Assembly: GCA_039545355.1 (NCBI GenBank)
Contig: BCJJ01000012.1
Location: 513,067 to 577,066, forward strand
DNA: 64,000 bases
Direction: 5' to 3'
Origin: Trichosporon coremiiforme
Lineage: Eukaryota > Basidiomycota > Tremellomycetes > Trichosporonales > Trichosporonaceae
The notes beneath the pieces were generated by a model. It saw only the letters and a program-made list of their open reading frames with translations, had not been told where the DNA came from and did no database searches. Positions 22,425 through 33,487 of this stretch are shown in pieces. Numbering within the stretch: position 1 is the first letter of the stretch; each line of letters starts with the position of its first letter. The translations under genes were made by a program, and so were the position numbers.

Positions 22425-23790
22425 CTATTCTACGACGACATAGCTGTCTCCCATCTTCTCGCTCGTCGGCGTGCTGTCGCTATCGCTACTCTCCGGTGTC
22501 GGGAGGACGAACCCGGTCTCCTGTGCCGTCGCCCTCCAAGCCCTCGTGACATCTCCGCCGCAGCGGAGACACGGCCACACGGGCTTCTCCTGCTCGCCCT
22601 TCTCTGCGCGCTTACCGGCGCGAGCGAGCTCGTCTGCAACACAGTAGTAGCAGTACATGCACTGGCCCCAGCAGTCTGTCTGCGCCGGGACGAAGATCTT
22701 GTCCTCGTCCTCGGTCTCTGCGTTGTCGAGCGAGGGTAGCTCGATGTCCGTCCCCGAGAGGGCTTGCGGCTGCTCTGTGCGGCGCACGTAGCACACGGGG
22801 CACACTGAGGCGGGCAGTCGCGCGAACGGTCCGCTGTGTGCAGAGGAGGGAGCGGCAGTTCCAGCCTTGCGAGCGGCGGAGAGCTCGCCCGCCGAAGCGG
22901 ACAGAGCAGCATAGTCGATCTGCGTTGGCTGCGAGAGGAACTGGCGCACTGGAGCGAGAGCCGTCGCCGGGTTGAGCGCGGGCGGCAGGCTCGGAATGCG
23001 CGGGACGGCGAACATGAGGAATTCCTGTACGGTCAGCTTCGACCCAATAGCCAGCAATACTCACCGTCATGACGCCCCAGACGAGCTGGCGGTTCATGAA
23101 CTCGTAAGATACCATGCGCGCGAGGCGGGGCGCGGTCGGCGCGAAGCGCAGGTGCAGGATGCGCATGAGGAGACTCGGCGCAACGCCGTCCCAGAGGAAG
23201 AGCGTCCAGCCGGCCAGCTCCCATGCGCGGGCGAGCGTCTCGAGCCGCGTAAGCAGACGCCACGCACGCCGCCGCCAGTCGTGTGCCGGCAGATCGGGCC
23301 ACTGTCGCGACAGCGCCGTTTGTCGCACACGCTGCAGGATGTATGCCGGGAAGAGGGGAGGGTGCAGGAGCAGGTAGAGAAAGAGGGTGCGCCGAGTCGC
23401 TGGACGTCAGCAACATGCCGCCTTCCGGGTAACTTGATTATTTCAAGTCTACTCACGCCTCGTCGAGCCCCGGCTCGATATCAGCCGCAGGTTCTGCATC
23501 GCCGCGCCCGGGCTCGCATTCGACGGTCCGAGCACGCCGGCGCCGAACACGAGCAGCTTCAGCAACAAGGTGAGCTCGGGCTTGATGTCGATATTGGGCT
23601 GGACGTTAGCTGAAATCTCTGGCCACCACGGTTCATGCGATCTCACCTTGAAGCGGCATACGGCCTTCTCCACGCCGTCAACGAGCATTTCGACAACGCC
23701 GTCGTCCAGGTCGTCCGCGTCGACCTGATTCACGAGCGGCGCCCGCGGCTCATACGCTCGCTGTACTCTCGACACGGAAGCCTCGCCCAT
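22425..23790 (-). CDS. PEX2: Peroxisome RING ubiquitin ligase subunit PEX2
   Basis: Peroxin of 406 aa; with PEX10 and PEX12 it forms the membrane complex that ubiquitinates the PEX5 receptor. Exons 23790..23647, 23598..23457, 23399..23065 and 23024..22425 close the frame. The N-terminal Pex domain includes PLVNQVDADDLDDGVVEML and GAAMQNLRL; hydrophobic stretches such as TLFLYLLLHPPLFPAYIL are likely membrane helices. The C-terminal RING reads CPVC..., then DCWGQCMYCYYC, then CLRCGG. The usual CGHxFCYYC core is altered: the His position appears to be Cys. A long linker of over 30 residues sits between the first and second Cys pairs. It is divergent from the FG-GAP gene. Confidence 0.9.
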
Positions 23791-24127
23791 GTCGGCAGGG
23801 GTGAATGAGTGTGGGTGGAGTTGAGGAATGAGAGTGAATGATGTTGCAAGCTGCTGACAATCGCCGTCGAAAGAGTGGACTGTTCCGGCCCATGCAAGTG
23901 GGCAATAGCCGAGAGGCGGGTTGTAATCGGCGGTAAGTTTGTGTTTGGATCCGCTAATGCAATCTGCCTCCGCTAATCGGAGCACTTATCGGCGTCTTGC
24001 GCCAACGTGAACGCGTCACTGGCTCGGTACTGGCTCGGTACTTGACCATCGCTCCCGATCCTAGCTTCGACCACGCTCGACAATTCTCCAAGGCAACTGG
24101 AGCGCCATTCCGCCAGCAACCTAGACT

Positions 24128-26230
24128 ATGCGCGCCGGCCTCCTCGCGCTCGCCCTCCTCGTTCCGGGCGCGACGGCTTTCTGGCCCTTCAAGAAGGAAC
24201 GCTTCACCGCAGAGACCCTCCTCAATGCAGGCTCGCTCGGCCTCGACCCCGCCGTCGGCCGGATAGCGGCAATTGGCGACGTCAACGGCGATCAAAAGTG
24301 AGCCACCACCCACACCGACGCTCTGACACGTCCCAGCTCCGACCTCTTCTCGATCGCACCGGATCGGAAGTCTGTCCAAGTATGGCTCTGGAACCGTGAC
24401 AAGTGGCAGTACCTTGCTGGACCTCTACTCGAGTTCGACAAGCTCGTGTACAATGTCGTTCCCGCCGACTTCAACGGCGATGGACGACTAGACCTGCTCG
24501 TCATGACCGGAGACGAGGATCAGTGGTGGTCCAAGTCTGACAAGAGCCTACGCCTGACGGTTGTGCTCGGCAACGAGTCCGGCTTCGGTCAGCGATGGGA
24601 GCTCGACAAGGCTGGCCGGCATCAGCCCTTCGTATTCGACGACGAGCACAACCTGCTGCCATCGCTTCTCGGATACCTGCCGGACGGTGACCGGGACAAC
24701 AACCTCCGCTCGTGGAAGAACGTCGACGGCTCGCCCATGAAGGTTGGGCGTCCAAGCCTGTTCCCGATCGACTCGGGGTGTACACTCGCCAACCCGCACT
24801 CGTCAGCGTACGTCGACATGGACGGCGACTGCGCGCCGGACGTCGTGCTGCACTGCCAGTCGCCGAAGGCGAACAACCGCAAGCTGCAGGTGTACGAGAA
24901 CCGAGGGACGGAAGGATATGTTGTCGCGAACGTGATCGACCTGCCAACGTACAGCCGTGCTGTGACGTTCGCCGACATGAACCGGGACGGCGCCGTCGAC
25001 TTGGTGTTCGCGACCTGCAAGCGACACATGCCGTCCTCAGGACTCGGCGAAGAGTGCAGCATCAACATCGCGTACAATATTCAGGCTCCCGTGTGCTCGG
25101 GCGAGTGGTCACAGTATGAGAAGGACGGGCGGTTGCGATGTCGCGGGTGGGGCGAGCTGTGCCAGTCCGACCCGAACTGGAGCTTCGACTTCTCGGAGAA
25201 GCGAGGAACGTACATGAGCGTACCGCTTGAGGAGCTTTTCCCGGGACAAAGCGTAGAACTCCAGCTCTCTGTGCCCGGCCAAGGCCACATCCCTCTTCCA
25301 CTGCGGCCGGGCGACTTTGACGTCGATGGCTTCCCCGACCTGCTTGTCACTGTCAAGACGGACAAGGGTACGCAGATCAAGATCCTGAAGAATGTACCGT
25401 GCGGGAAGGGAGTGGCGGGATGCGCTGGACAACCCAAGGGCAGCCGCGGGCTCATCGTCGCCCAGGGCAAGGGCTACGAGGCGCTCGAAGCCATTACGGA
25501 CGCCGAGGGTGCGTCGTGGATTGATCTCGACGACGATGGATCGCTCGATATTCTCGTACAGCGCTCTGGGAAGCAGAAGGGCAGCAAGGCGCACGTCACC
25601 TTCATCCAGAACAACTTCTACCATGACGCCTTCTTCTTAAAGGCGCAGGTGCTTAACGGCGCGTGCGACCGCGACTGCGAGCCCTCGGACGGAGGAAAGA
25701 AGTACTCGGCCCTCGGTGCTAGCTACTCTGGTGCGACGTTCAAGTTCACCGTATTCGACACAGGCGGCAAGAGGCACGCGCAGCAGGTCCCGCAGCTCCC
25801 GCAAGTAGCACACCACGCTCTGTACTCGCCGCACACCTATATCGGCCTGGGACGGACGAACAACTACGTTGAGGTAAGCTTTGGCGTTCCTGGAGATAGC
25901 TGACCCCAGAACCTCGTGGTCGGCACCTCGCTCCTTCCGCCAGGCAACACGCACCACCTTGAGTCGCTCATCCCGAACTCGCAGGTGATTATCAATCCGC
26001 CGTGGGCACTTGGTCCAAAGGCGAACACGAACGTGAAGACGCGGTCGACCGAGTGGCGATCCGAGCTCTTCCTGCACCCAGGCGACTGGATTCCGTGGGT
26101 CGCGGCGGCTGTAGTCGGCACCGTCTTATTCCTTGGAATGGTTGTCGTCTGGCTCAACGACAGGGAGAAGAAGGAGGACGAGAAGGAGCGAAGGCGGGCG
26201 CTCCACGCTATCAACTTCCAGGCTTTGTAG
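24128..26230 (+). CDS. T-cell immunomodulatory protein-like FG-GAP membrane protein (ITFG1/TIP family)
   Basis: Type I membrane protein of 675 aa, conserved in eukaryotes; the fungal role is unknown. Exons 24128..24297, 24337..25873 and 25910..26230 close the frame. A signal peptide (MRAGLLALALLVPGATA) leads into a beta-propeller with repeated calcium-binding FG-GAP-type loops: GDVNGDQNSD, ADFNGDGRLD, VDMDGDCAPD, ADMNRDGAVD, GDFDVDGFPD and IDLDDDGSLD. One transmembrane helix (VAAAVVGTVLFLGMVVVW) is followed by a short, highly charged cytosolic tail (REKKEDEKERRR). Length and architecture match animal ITFG1. Confidence 0.92.
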
Positions 26231-26400
26231 ACGATTACTCGCTCACGTACTGATATAGACTACGATCGCATGTACCATTAGCTCAGGCTCGATGTGTTCC
26301 ACTGATGACAGCCTCTGATGTTCCAATGCCATCACTGCGGTTAATTACATCGAGCGTTATGGAGTTGTGCCAGTGGCGTCAAGATCCGCCACGAGTCGGC

Positions 26401-27739
26401 TCAAGACCGCCGATGGGACGAACAAAATCGTGACATTGAGCGCACGCACGATCTTGAGACGTAAAGCGACGCACCACGTCCCTTCAGCGTCATCACGTAC
26501 CGCGCCCCGAGGTACGCCTTGGTGTCTGGGTCGATGACAGCCCGGGGCATCTCTATGGGGCCATCATCAATCTCTGCCGACCGGTCAACTGGCTCCGGGT
26601 GTTTCCAATTCGGGTCGTCAGATTCTCTGTCACTGTCATCTGCGCCGTCGAACTCCTCATCGTCGGCATTGTAATCTGGATCCTCGGCAGGCGGAGTATC
26701 GGCCCTCTTTCCGTCGAATTTTGTCTCTGGCTCTGGTGAATCGAGCCGCCGACACTTCGTTGTCGGATGGCAAGCCAAGGAGAAGGAATTCTTGCGTTTT
26801 TTGGCCTGAGCGGAGAACAATGGTGACACTTTCTGCTGTCCACCGCCTGCACGGACTAGAAAGCTCCGTCACCAATGCCGATTTCACCGGCGGCTGGCGT
26901 GCAAACTGCCCGTTCCGAGGTTGTCCCAGCATGAGGCGGTACGCGGCGTGTGCCCAACTACCTAGCGCCTCGAGTTGATTATCGTTTGCGCCTTCCTCTT
27001 CTCTCAGAAAGGTGTATGGCAGCCTTTCCTCGATACTTTCGTCCTTCATGCGGGTCACGAAGTCGCTGAACCCATTGGCATCGAGAACGTTGAGAACTCG
27101 GTCTGTCGCCTCTCGCTCGACCAGGGTACGGATATCTTCCATGGCAATGACACCATTGCTGAGCACAAACACTCGTCCGAAGGAGGCGCGGAAGACGCAG
27201 GGCCCGAGCACGGCGCCTGTGACCTTGCATGTGAAGGCGGCATAGATGATGCTTTGGAGGATGCACTCTCTACCCAGATCTATCCAGCCCCTCAAGCTCC
27301 CTGATGCCGTGGCGGTCATCGGCGCTCTCCAGGCCGGCGACGCAGTCCAGAGCAGATTCGGACTGCGGGCATGTTTCACGATCCAGCGCTCGAACCTCCT
27401 CGTCGAGCGACTTCAGGGGAGACGGTAGTACAGCGGTTTCCGGAGCGTAATGCTGCGCAGCGCCGGGCCACCGTCCACTGACAGGCGCTTCAGCGACTGA
27501 TGCTTCTTCAGACCGCTGTGCCAACTGCGTTTCGGGAAGGCGAGCAACAGGAGATCCCCTCACGGATCGAGGTAATGAACGTCGGCGCACTCGTGTGTGT
27601 CGATGCACTTGCCTGCCAGGTGCTGGGCAAGGAGGTGCGCGACGGCGCGGTTTGGGCGTGGTGTCAGATCGTAAGGCGTCACATCGGCGAAGATACCTGT
27701 GGCATGCTCGTAGTTTGCGTCAGGGGAGGACAAGGACAT
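26401..27739 (-). CDS. Unrecognised protein with acidic tail and basic patch
   Basis: Tentative four-exon gene. Reading down from MSLSSPDANYEHATG (27739), exon 1 ends at GATCC|GTGAGG (27564). Exon 2 begins after CCTGTCAG (about 27485). A second intron ends at ATGACC...CATCAG, joining to LRGWIDLGRECILQS. A third runs from a GTGACG donor to CGCTCAG, joining to AKKRKNSFSLACH. All joins preserve frame. Features are a Cys-containing core (FTCKVTGAVLGPCVF), SFGRVFVLSNGVIAMEDIR, a basic nuclear-signal-like AKKRK, and a long acidic stretch (DPDYNADDEEFDGADDSD). I recognise no family. It lies next to the F-box array and may belong to another lineage-specific family. Confidence 0.5.
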
Positions 27740-27950
27740 GTTGTGGTCGATGGTGACTGTAAGAAGAGACAGGAATATTACCTTGTCTTACGGTTGCCTG
27801 ATTCCAGCATGGGGCAGGGAAGTGTATGACTTTTCTGCACTAGTGCTAGCGGGTGGCGAACTCGTCACCCGTGTGCATCTCTATGCACCCTCGGCTGTCT
27901 GAAAGTACACGTTGATGCATAGTCCATGCTATGGCTTCTTTTCAGAGCGC

Positions 27951-28535
27951 CTAGTTGTCTTGGAGATCGAAGTCCCAGACCTGGTTCGAGTTGTTTTCGA
28001 CCCACTGCCACAACTGAACGGGGCCCGGAACAACGCCGTCCTTGCGGTCAAGGGCAAAGACTGGTATCAGCATGGTCCCGCACGGTTCCTTACGAGTCTG
28101 GTCGAGACTGCCAGAAATCAGTTGGTTCCCGTCGCGAGCCCAATCCTGCCACTTGTTGTACTGGCCGGGGGTGCAGGCCGCGACACGCACCTGCTGGCCT
28201 TGCTGAGGGGGGTCCGAAGTGGCTGATGTTAGCTTCATCGAGTGACATGTCACTGGCTAATCAGCGGTGGACTCACTGTTACCGTTGATGCAGCGGTCGG
28301 CTGCCGAGAGCGGGTACCAGGTGATCGTCTCAGTGTCGCCGATGAGACGTGTGCCCCACTTCTGGTTGTCGCTGTTGTCGCACTCGGTAGTGACGAGGGG
28401 GAACTCGCGCTTGTCGCCGCCGGAGCAAGGATCGATCGCAAGGCAGTACTGCGGCTGGCCCTGGGGGTGCAGGTAGTAGTAGCGCGCCGAAGCAGCCGAG
28501 GCAAGGAGAGCGACAGTGACGGGGAGATGGAGCAT
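27951..28535 (-). CDS. Secreted ricin-B-type lectin-like protein
   Basis: Predicted secreted carbohydrate-binding protein of 176 aa. Exons 28535..28277 and 28222..27951 close the frame; the intron has GTGAGT and CTAAC-ATCAG. A signal peptide (MLHLPVTVALLASAASA) precedes a single beta-trefoil-like domain with repeated Q-x-W-type blocks: NSDNQKWGT, GQYNKWQDW and NNSNQVWDFD, with CLAIDPCSGG and CINGN as the Cys loops. This is the ricin-B/(QxW)3 pattern. No toxic catalytic chain is attached: the gene encodes only the sugar-binding fold. A TATA-like box lies 56 nt upstream. Confidence 0.82.
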
Positions 28536-28590
28536 GTTGGTGAGGTTCTCTTTGAAAGGGTATTGAGGGCTAAAGCGACAGTCAGATACT

Positions 28591-28596
28591 CTTATA
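28591..28596 (-). promoter_or_regulatory. TATA-like box of the lectin gene
   Basis: TATAAG on the minus strand, 56-61 nt before the lectin start codon. Position and sequence suit a core promoter; no other support. Confidence 0.45.
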
Positions 28597-28599
28597 GGC

Positions 28600-28980
28600 T
28601 CAGATCAGGTTGGTCGAGATCTCGGTGAGTTCATCATCATTCCTCTGCTCCGTGCCATGCGGTGTTCCAGCGCTCGGAGCCGGAGTGCGTGCTCCGCAGG
28701 CTTTGTCCGCATTTTGACGCCGCGATCCTTCGGCGCTGGGTGCGGTGATGCATAGCTTGTAGGGATCGCGGATGTACACGGAAGATGCCTGCTTGATTGT
28801 CAGGACTTCACGAACAGCGATCGAGACCATGACGTCGCCATGAGGATCGCCAGCGCAATATTCCCACGGTGGCTCCGGGGGAGACCATAAGCCTGCAGCC
28901 TTGGGGTCCCTAAACACTTTCGCTCGTTCCCTACACTCCTGTCCTTCAACTACTCTATCGTTCGACCTGCTGAGCGACAT
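28600..28980 (-). CDS. Possible small hypothetical protein (126 aa)
   Basis: Uninterrupted 126-codon frame upstream of the lectin gene, same strand. The composition looks protein-like (for example GLWSPPEPPWEYCAGDPHGD and SVYIRDPYKLCITAP), with a low-complexity C-terminal third. No domain is recognised and no intron is needed. It overlaps the region where the lectin promoter should lie, which counts against it. Confidence 0.35.
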   Translation of the reverse strand: MSLSRSNDRVVEGQECRERAKVFRDPKAAGLWSPPEPPWEYCAGDPHGDVMVSIAVREVLTIKQASSVYIRDPYKLCITAPSAEGSRRQNADKACGARTPAPSAGTPHGTEQRNDDELTEISTNLI

Positions 28981-29197
28981 TATTGACAGTTAATTCGATT
29001 CTGCAAGGGAATCACGCTGCTGATGACACACAGTATGACGCTCGATCGGGCGATCAAAGACTGACAGAGCGCACGGCTTCAAATGACTGACGACCTTCTG
29101 TCCGCTGTCTCGTGGACCTCTACAGCTCAGCGGTGCGGTCACTCACCCTAATGTTCATTATTTTGCAGTTTGCGATAGCCTTGGGGATCTTATCGCC

Positions 29198-30471
29198 ATG
29201 CCGCTCCTCATCGCCCAAAGAAGGCTCCTGTCCGTTCTGCCGACAGAGATTCTTCTCTACATTTTCGAACGGTTGAACCGCTACGACCTCCGATGCGTCA
29301 TACTGGCCAACTCAGCCATGGCAGCTGTGGCAAGACCTCTGTGCTACAGGTTCGGTACCTCCAGCAAGTCTGTCATAGTCTTCCCGCTAACCCCTGCTTC
29401 CCATCCAATGCTGCAAACCACGGACCCCAGGATCAGCCTCTCAAACGAACAGCAAGCGCGCATTCTGCCCAGGCTGAAGACCCTCACACTTCGCATGCAC
29501 GAAACCAAGGAGTGTGTTGGGCACGATGTGTCTGTCTTCAAGGGGCAGATTCAAGCCCTTAAAGTTCTGCGATTGCATTACTCCGACCTCCCTGGTAAGC
29601 CTCCTCGCACAAAAGAATCGCTGACATGCAGCTGGCGCATCTCGAATCAAGTACTGCTTCGCTGCTCCGGAACTCAGCAACCGCTGTCGCTACCTCACGC
29701 ACGTCTTTAACGAGCACACCACCATTGACAAACTCGTCATCCGAAATGCCATGCTGGGCGCCCGCATCCCGGACTTCTCGCCGTCGACCTTCTTCTCGAA
29801 ATTTCAGCCCTTGCGGGAGTGTGTCCATGTCCTAGCCGGCAGCACTACACGCGGTGATACCAATGCCGAACCGGCGCACCTGGCTGGCACCTGCACGGTC
29901 GGCTACGCAGCGCATACCGTCGCCTTGCCCAAGACGATGGAGCACCTGACCATCGTTTTCTGGACCGGTGCATCCCGCAACTGTCGAAACCTCGGAACCT
30001 GCAATGACTGAAATGTGGAGATGTGAACACTCCCACGAACTGGGCCTCCACATGCCGCGTATGGTGGGACTATCTTGGGCGCCGGAGATCGTGATTGTGT
30101 TCTGGACTGAGCAGCCGGGCAAAGCATGGATCCCACCGTGTCGCCACAGAGAGCCAGGTGACGCTTTCTGGATACGCCTTGGCGAAGCCGCCTGGAAACG
30201 TAACATCGGAACTCTTACCATTGTCAACGCGGGCGCCGTGCTGCCATCTCAGGCTGATCTGCAGGAGTATGAGCGAAACCTGACAGAGGACGCAGATTTC
30301 TTGCGCTCCAACGAACTGCATAGGAGCCGCATCTTTGAGGAAATGATGCAAGATCCTTACGACGCTGTCGACTTCTGCTTTCTGGACATGCAGAGCTGGA
30401 TCCGAACCGGGACTGGGCAGGACGTCTTCAACCCAGCGGAGATGGAGCCTTGGTTGAAGAGCATGGAGTGA
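29198..30471 (+). pseudogene. F-box family member A, split by a frameshift
   Basis: First of four tandem members of one F-box family. Exon 1 starts at 29198 with an F-box (LSVLPTEILLYIFERLNRYDLR); an intron of about 36 nt (GTAAGC, GCTGACATGCAG) near 29596-29631 joins in frame. The protein continues to LTIVFWTG near 29968, where the frame runs to an early stop (30009). The family C-terminus continues immediately in another frame: PATVETSEPAMTEMW, IVIVFWTEQPGKAWIPPC, LTIVNAGAVLPSQADL and EMEPWLKSME. No splice pair repairs the frame, so a small indel is the simplest reading. It could be a sequencing error; otherwise the gene is a young pseudogene or makes two shorter products. Confidence 0.7.
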
Positions 30472-30810
30472 TCGCACCAAGCCTCGTGATAACTGGCATG
30501 CAGACGAGTGTGCAGTCACCCCCTTCCCCCCTCTACGTCGTCGCGACTGATGAGACGGCCAGTTCCAGCCAATTCAAGCAGCATCTGCTTAAGCAACGAC
30601 CATAGGATTTTCCATGTCAAGGTTCCACGCCCGCGACACTTTGCAACCACCCTTCTCCGGGTTCAGAAACATTGCACCTTACAAGTGTCCCTGCGAGATC
30701 AGAGGGTGGTAGTTGCCCCTGCGCATCAACATCTTCCACGTACTGTAGACCACGGCGGACATGCTGTCTTTGGCGCTGTTCATCACCCTACCACCGCCAA
30801 CACCAGCGCG

Positions 30811-31775
30811 ATGGCAAACTTCGAATATGATCAGATCTTCCCGCTGCGATTCCCGTCAAGATAGTCGGGTATCTCGGACGTCAGGATCTGTGCCGGATCG
30901 TAAACGTGAACACGGTTTTCCGTGCAGTTGCCCGTCAAGTGGTCAAACTCTGGGCATACGAGCGCGTCACCATCTCTGTCAACTGTGGGCTCCGCTTCCC
31001 TCTCGCTCTGGAGCCCTATCAGTTTGATGAGAAGGATCACGAAGGTATACACCAGAGGACCTTTGTGAAGGATTCCGACAAGGTCGCAAATGCGGAGAAG
31101 GTGAAACGCATCGACATCAAGCCTCACCGTGTCCGCCATTGCCACAACTTCTGTAATCGTGACATTGGTGGTCTCGGGGACTTGGACCTGCCATGCTACG
31201 ATCTCAAGCTCAAGGTTCTCAACTTTCAGCTCCACTTCCCGGAGTACAGAAGCAAGCACAACGGTCCGCGGCTCTGGTACCACATCAATCTTCCCAGCGA
31301 CGAAGCCGAGTTACTCCTCGAAACCAAAACATCGGGCAGATTGTCATGAAGGACATCCCGCGCTTCCGCCGCACTAGCTTTGCCACACTGGAGTGTTCTG
31401 GGATGTTGCTCTCTTCCAGCTACGAATAGCCCGGGCTCTGGGCTCGTGCGAATACAGGAACGATCATGATGTCTACCACCTGGACATGGTAGGGCCGGAC
31501 ATGGGCGCCGGAAGTTGTATTGATCGTCTGGACCGAGTTACCTAGACAGATCTGGTTCCCTCCTAGCCGGCACGAAGAGGATCACTGTGACGACTTCTGC
31601 GCGACTTATGGCTGAGAACGCGTGGGTCGTCGAGATGGAGCTCCTGACGGTGGTTAAGGCAGGCGCCGTGGTTGAAGACGATGTCCGTGTTAGAAAAGCC
31701 GTCGCTCCTACCGGCGTAGTGCTCGGAGGTCAATTTCAGGTGTACAGTATCTATCGAAGACTTCCTGGTTTCTGA
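30811..31775 (+). pseudogene. F-box family member B, decayed
   Basis: Second tandem member, clearly broken. MANFEYDQIFPLR begins at 30811, then the frame stops; the F-box continues in another frame (IPVKIVGYLGRQDLCRIVN) and reads through VWAY-type family sequence to about 31320. A further shift leads to IGQIVMKDIPRFRRTSFATL, then a stop. The family hallmark is still recognisable at about 31510-31570 (WAPEVVLIVWTELP, IWFPPSRH), and LLTVVKAGAVV appears in yet another frame near 31640. At least three frame changes and stops show it is a pseudogene. Confidence 0.72.
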
Positions 31776-32196
31776 GGCTGATGGCGAGAGGGAGAGAGTC
31801 TGAACATCCAATGCAGTGTCTGCTCACCTTCGTGCCACAGTCTTGAACTGCTTCCGTCCGAGACATGATCGGCTAACACCGTTATCAGCTGACTAGCTTG
31901 CGCGATAAAGGCGTGTCACGATGTCTCTGACGTGCTTCTGCATTGCCCATTATCTCACTCAAAACTCTGTTAGCTTAAGCCCAGATTCTCCTCCCACCAC
32001 TCACTACAGCCTTGGCAGCTTCGCTTCCGACACCTCGTTAACGTGACAGCCCGCAGGGTGTGAGTAACGACAGGGGCACGTACACCAATCTGCCGCGGCA
32101 TCGGATAGAGTTGAGACTTCTCGGCCTGCCATAGACAGCGCGTCGACTGCACTGCATCGACACAACCTCTCTCTCCTTCTCCGTCACCGCTACATC

Positions 32197-33342
32197 ATGA
32201 CCGAAAAGGCGACCCCAGATTCACTACCGCCAGAGTTGCTTCTCGAGATCTTCGCCCACCTCTCGCACGAGGACATGCGCACCATCTTCCGGGTCAAATC
32301 CCACTTCCGGCGCATCGCTCAACCGTACGCCTATCGATATGGTACGATGACCAAGTTCGGACTGCATTTCCCTGATGCCGCACATCCGCTTCCATTCTAC
32401 GATGACCCCGACCCTCAAGCTGTGAAGACAACGACGGAGAAAAGAGATTGGATTGCAAAGCAGCTGCAACGCATTGACATTGTGCCGCACTCAGAACTCG
32501 ATTGCGCCTCCCCGCCTCCTCACATCCTGTGTCCGTCCGTGCTTGAAGTCCTGCGCCTCGACTGGCACGCCTCTTCCGATCCTGGGTTCTGCATACCGGA
32601 AAATGGCAGTGGTCGCATGCACGAGTACTCCATCAACGTCGGAGGGTGCGCAATGCTGAATACAGTGCTCCGGAATTGCCCGCAAGGCTATAACCAGGTC
32701 ATTGCGAGGGGTGTCCCTCGTCCCGATGGCTCGGGCACGATGTACCCAGAAAACTACCCAGTCACGACATCAAGACATGTGTCGGTGCTCTGCAGCCAGC
32801 CGCCGTCCATCCCACGAACGAGTGACTGCCTCACCCAGCCTGACCTTGATATTTTCGACGTGAGCGGACGTCAGGGCGGTGTACGTCTGGAGGTGATCTT
32901 CTGGACCAACCGCCCTGGCCAGGCTTGGATCCCGCCCTGCGAGTACTATACGAACGGAAAGATGATTAACGCAAATGTCTGCCATCCCAGAGGCGAAACA
33001 GTGTGGGCTCGTCTCTTCAATCTGGCTTACTTTCTTCGTCTGAAGGAGGTCACGGTCGTCAATGACACGGCTATCGTCCCACCTGGCTCCACGCCTGACG
33101 CACACGAGAGTAGACTGAAGCGAGGGGACGTCATAATCAATGAGAACGAAGACCTGTTCAACGCAAACGCGGAGGAACACAAGGAGTGGCTGAGGACTCC
33201 CGTCTCTGCTACGTTGGAGTTCATCACCATGGAGGAGTGGATCAGACGGGACACCTGGGAGGACGTCTTCACCCGGTCGGAAATGGAGCCGTGGATCGAG
33301 GCAATGCAGCAAGAAGAAAGCAGTAGCAGCGGGACGAACTGA
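32197..33342 (+). CDS. F-box protein, intact family member C (381 aa)
   Basis: The only intact member of the array, a single exon of 381 codons. An N-terminal F-box (SLPPELLLEIFAHLSHEDMR) should dock to Skp1 in an SCF ubiquitin ligase. It is followed by IAQPYAYRYGTMTKFGLHFP, a middle region with little predicted pattern, then the family signatures EVIFWTNRPGQAWIPPC, VTVVNDTAIVPPGS and TMEEWIRRDTWEDVF with EMEPWIEAM. No leucine-rich, WD or kelch repeats are evident, so the substrate-binding part looks like a family-specific domain. A Ser-rich tail ends the protein. Confidence 0.82.
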   Translation: MTEKATPDSLPPELLLEIFAHLSHEDMRTIFRVKSHFRRIAQPYAYRYGTMTKFGLHFPDAAHPLPFYDDPDPQAVKTTTEKRDWIAKQLQRIDIVPHSELDCASPPPHILCPSVLEVLRLDWHASSDPGFCIPENGSGRMHEYSINVGGCAMLNTVLRNCPQGYNQVIARGVPRPDGSGTMYPENYPVTTSRHVSVLCSQPPSIPRTSDCLTQPDLDIFDVSGRQGGVRLEVIFWTNRPGQAWIPPCEYYTNGKMINANVCHPRGETVWARLFNLAYFLRLKEVTVVNDTAIVPPGSTPDAHESRLKRGDVIINENEDLFNANAEEHKEWLRTPVSATLEFITMEEWIRRDTWEDVFTRSEMEPWIEAMQQEESSSSGTN

Positions 33343-33487
33343 AGGCTCCGCAACATCTCCGAAAAGGCATCAGTGCGACACGGGCGTGAGTCCGTGTCCC
33401 CTCGTGCCCCAATTTTTTGATTTCCTTTGCAGGAGCTTTTCTCGCATTCGCACAAACACCTCTACCACTATCGACGTTTAAACAATC

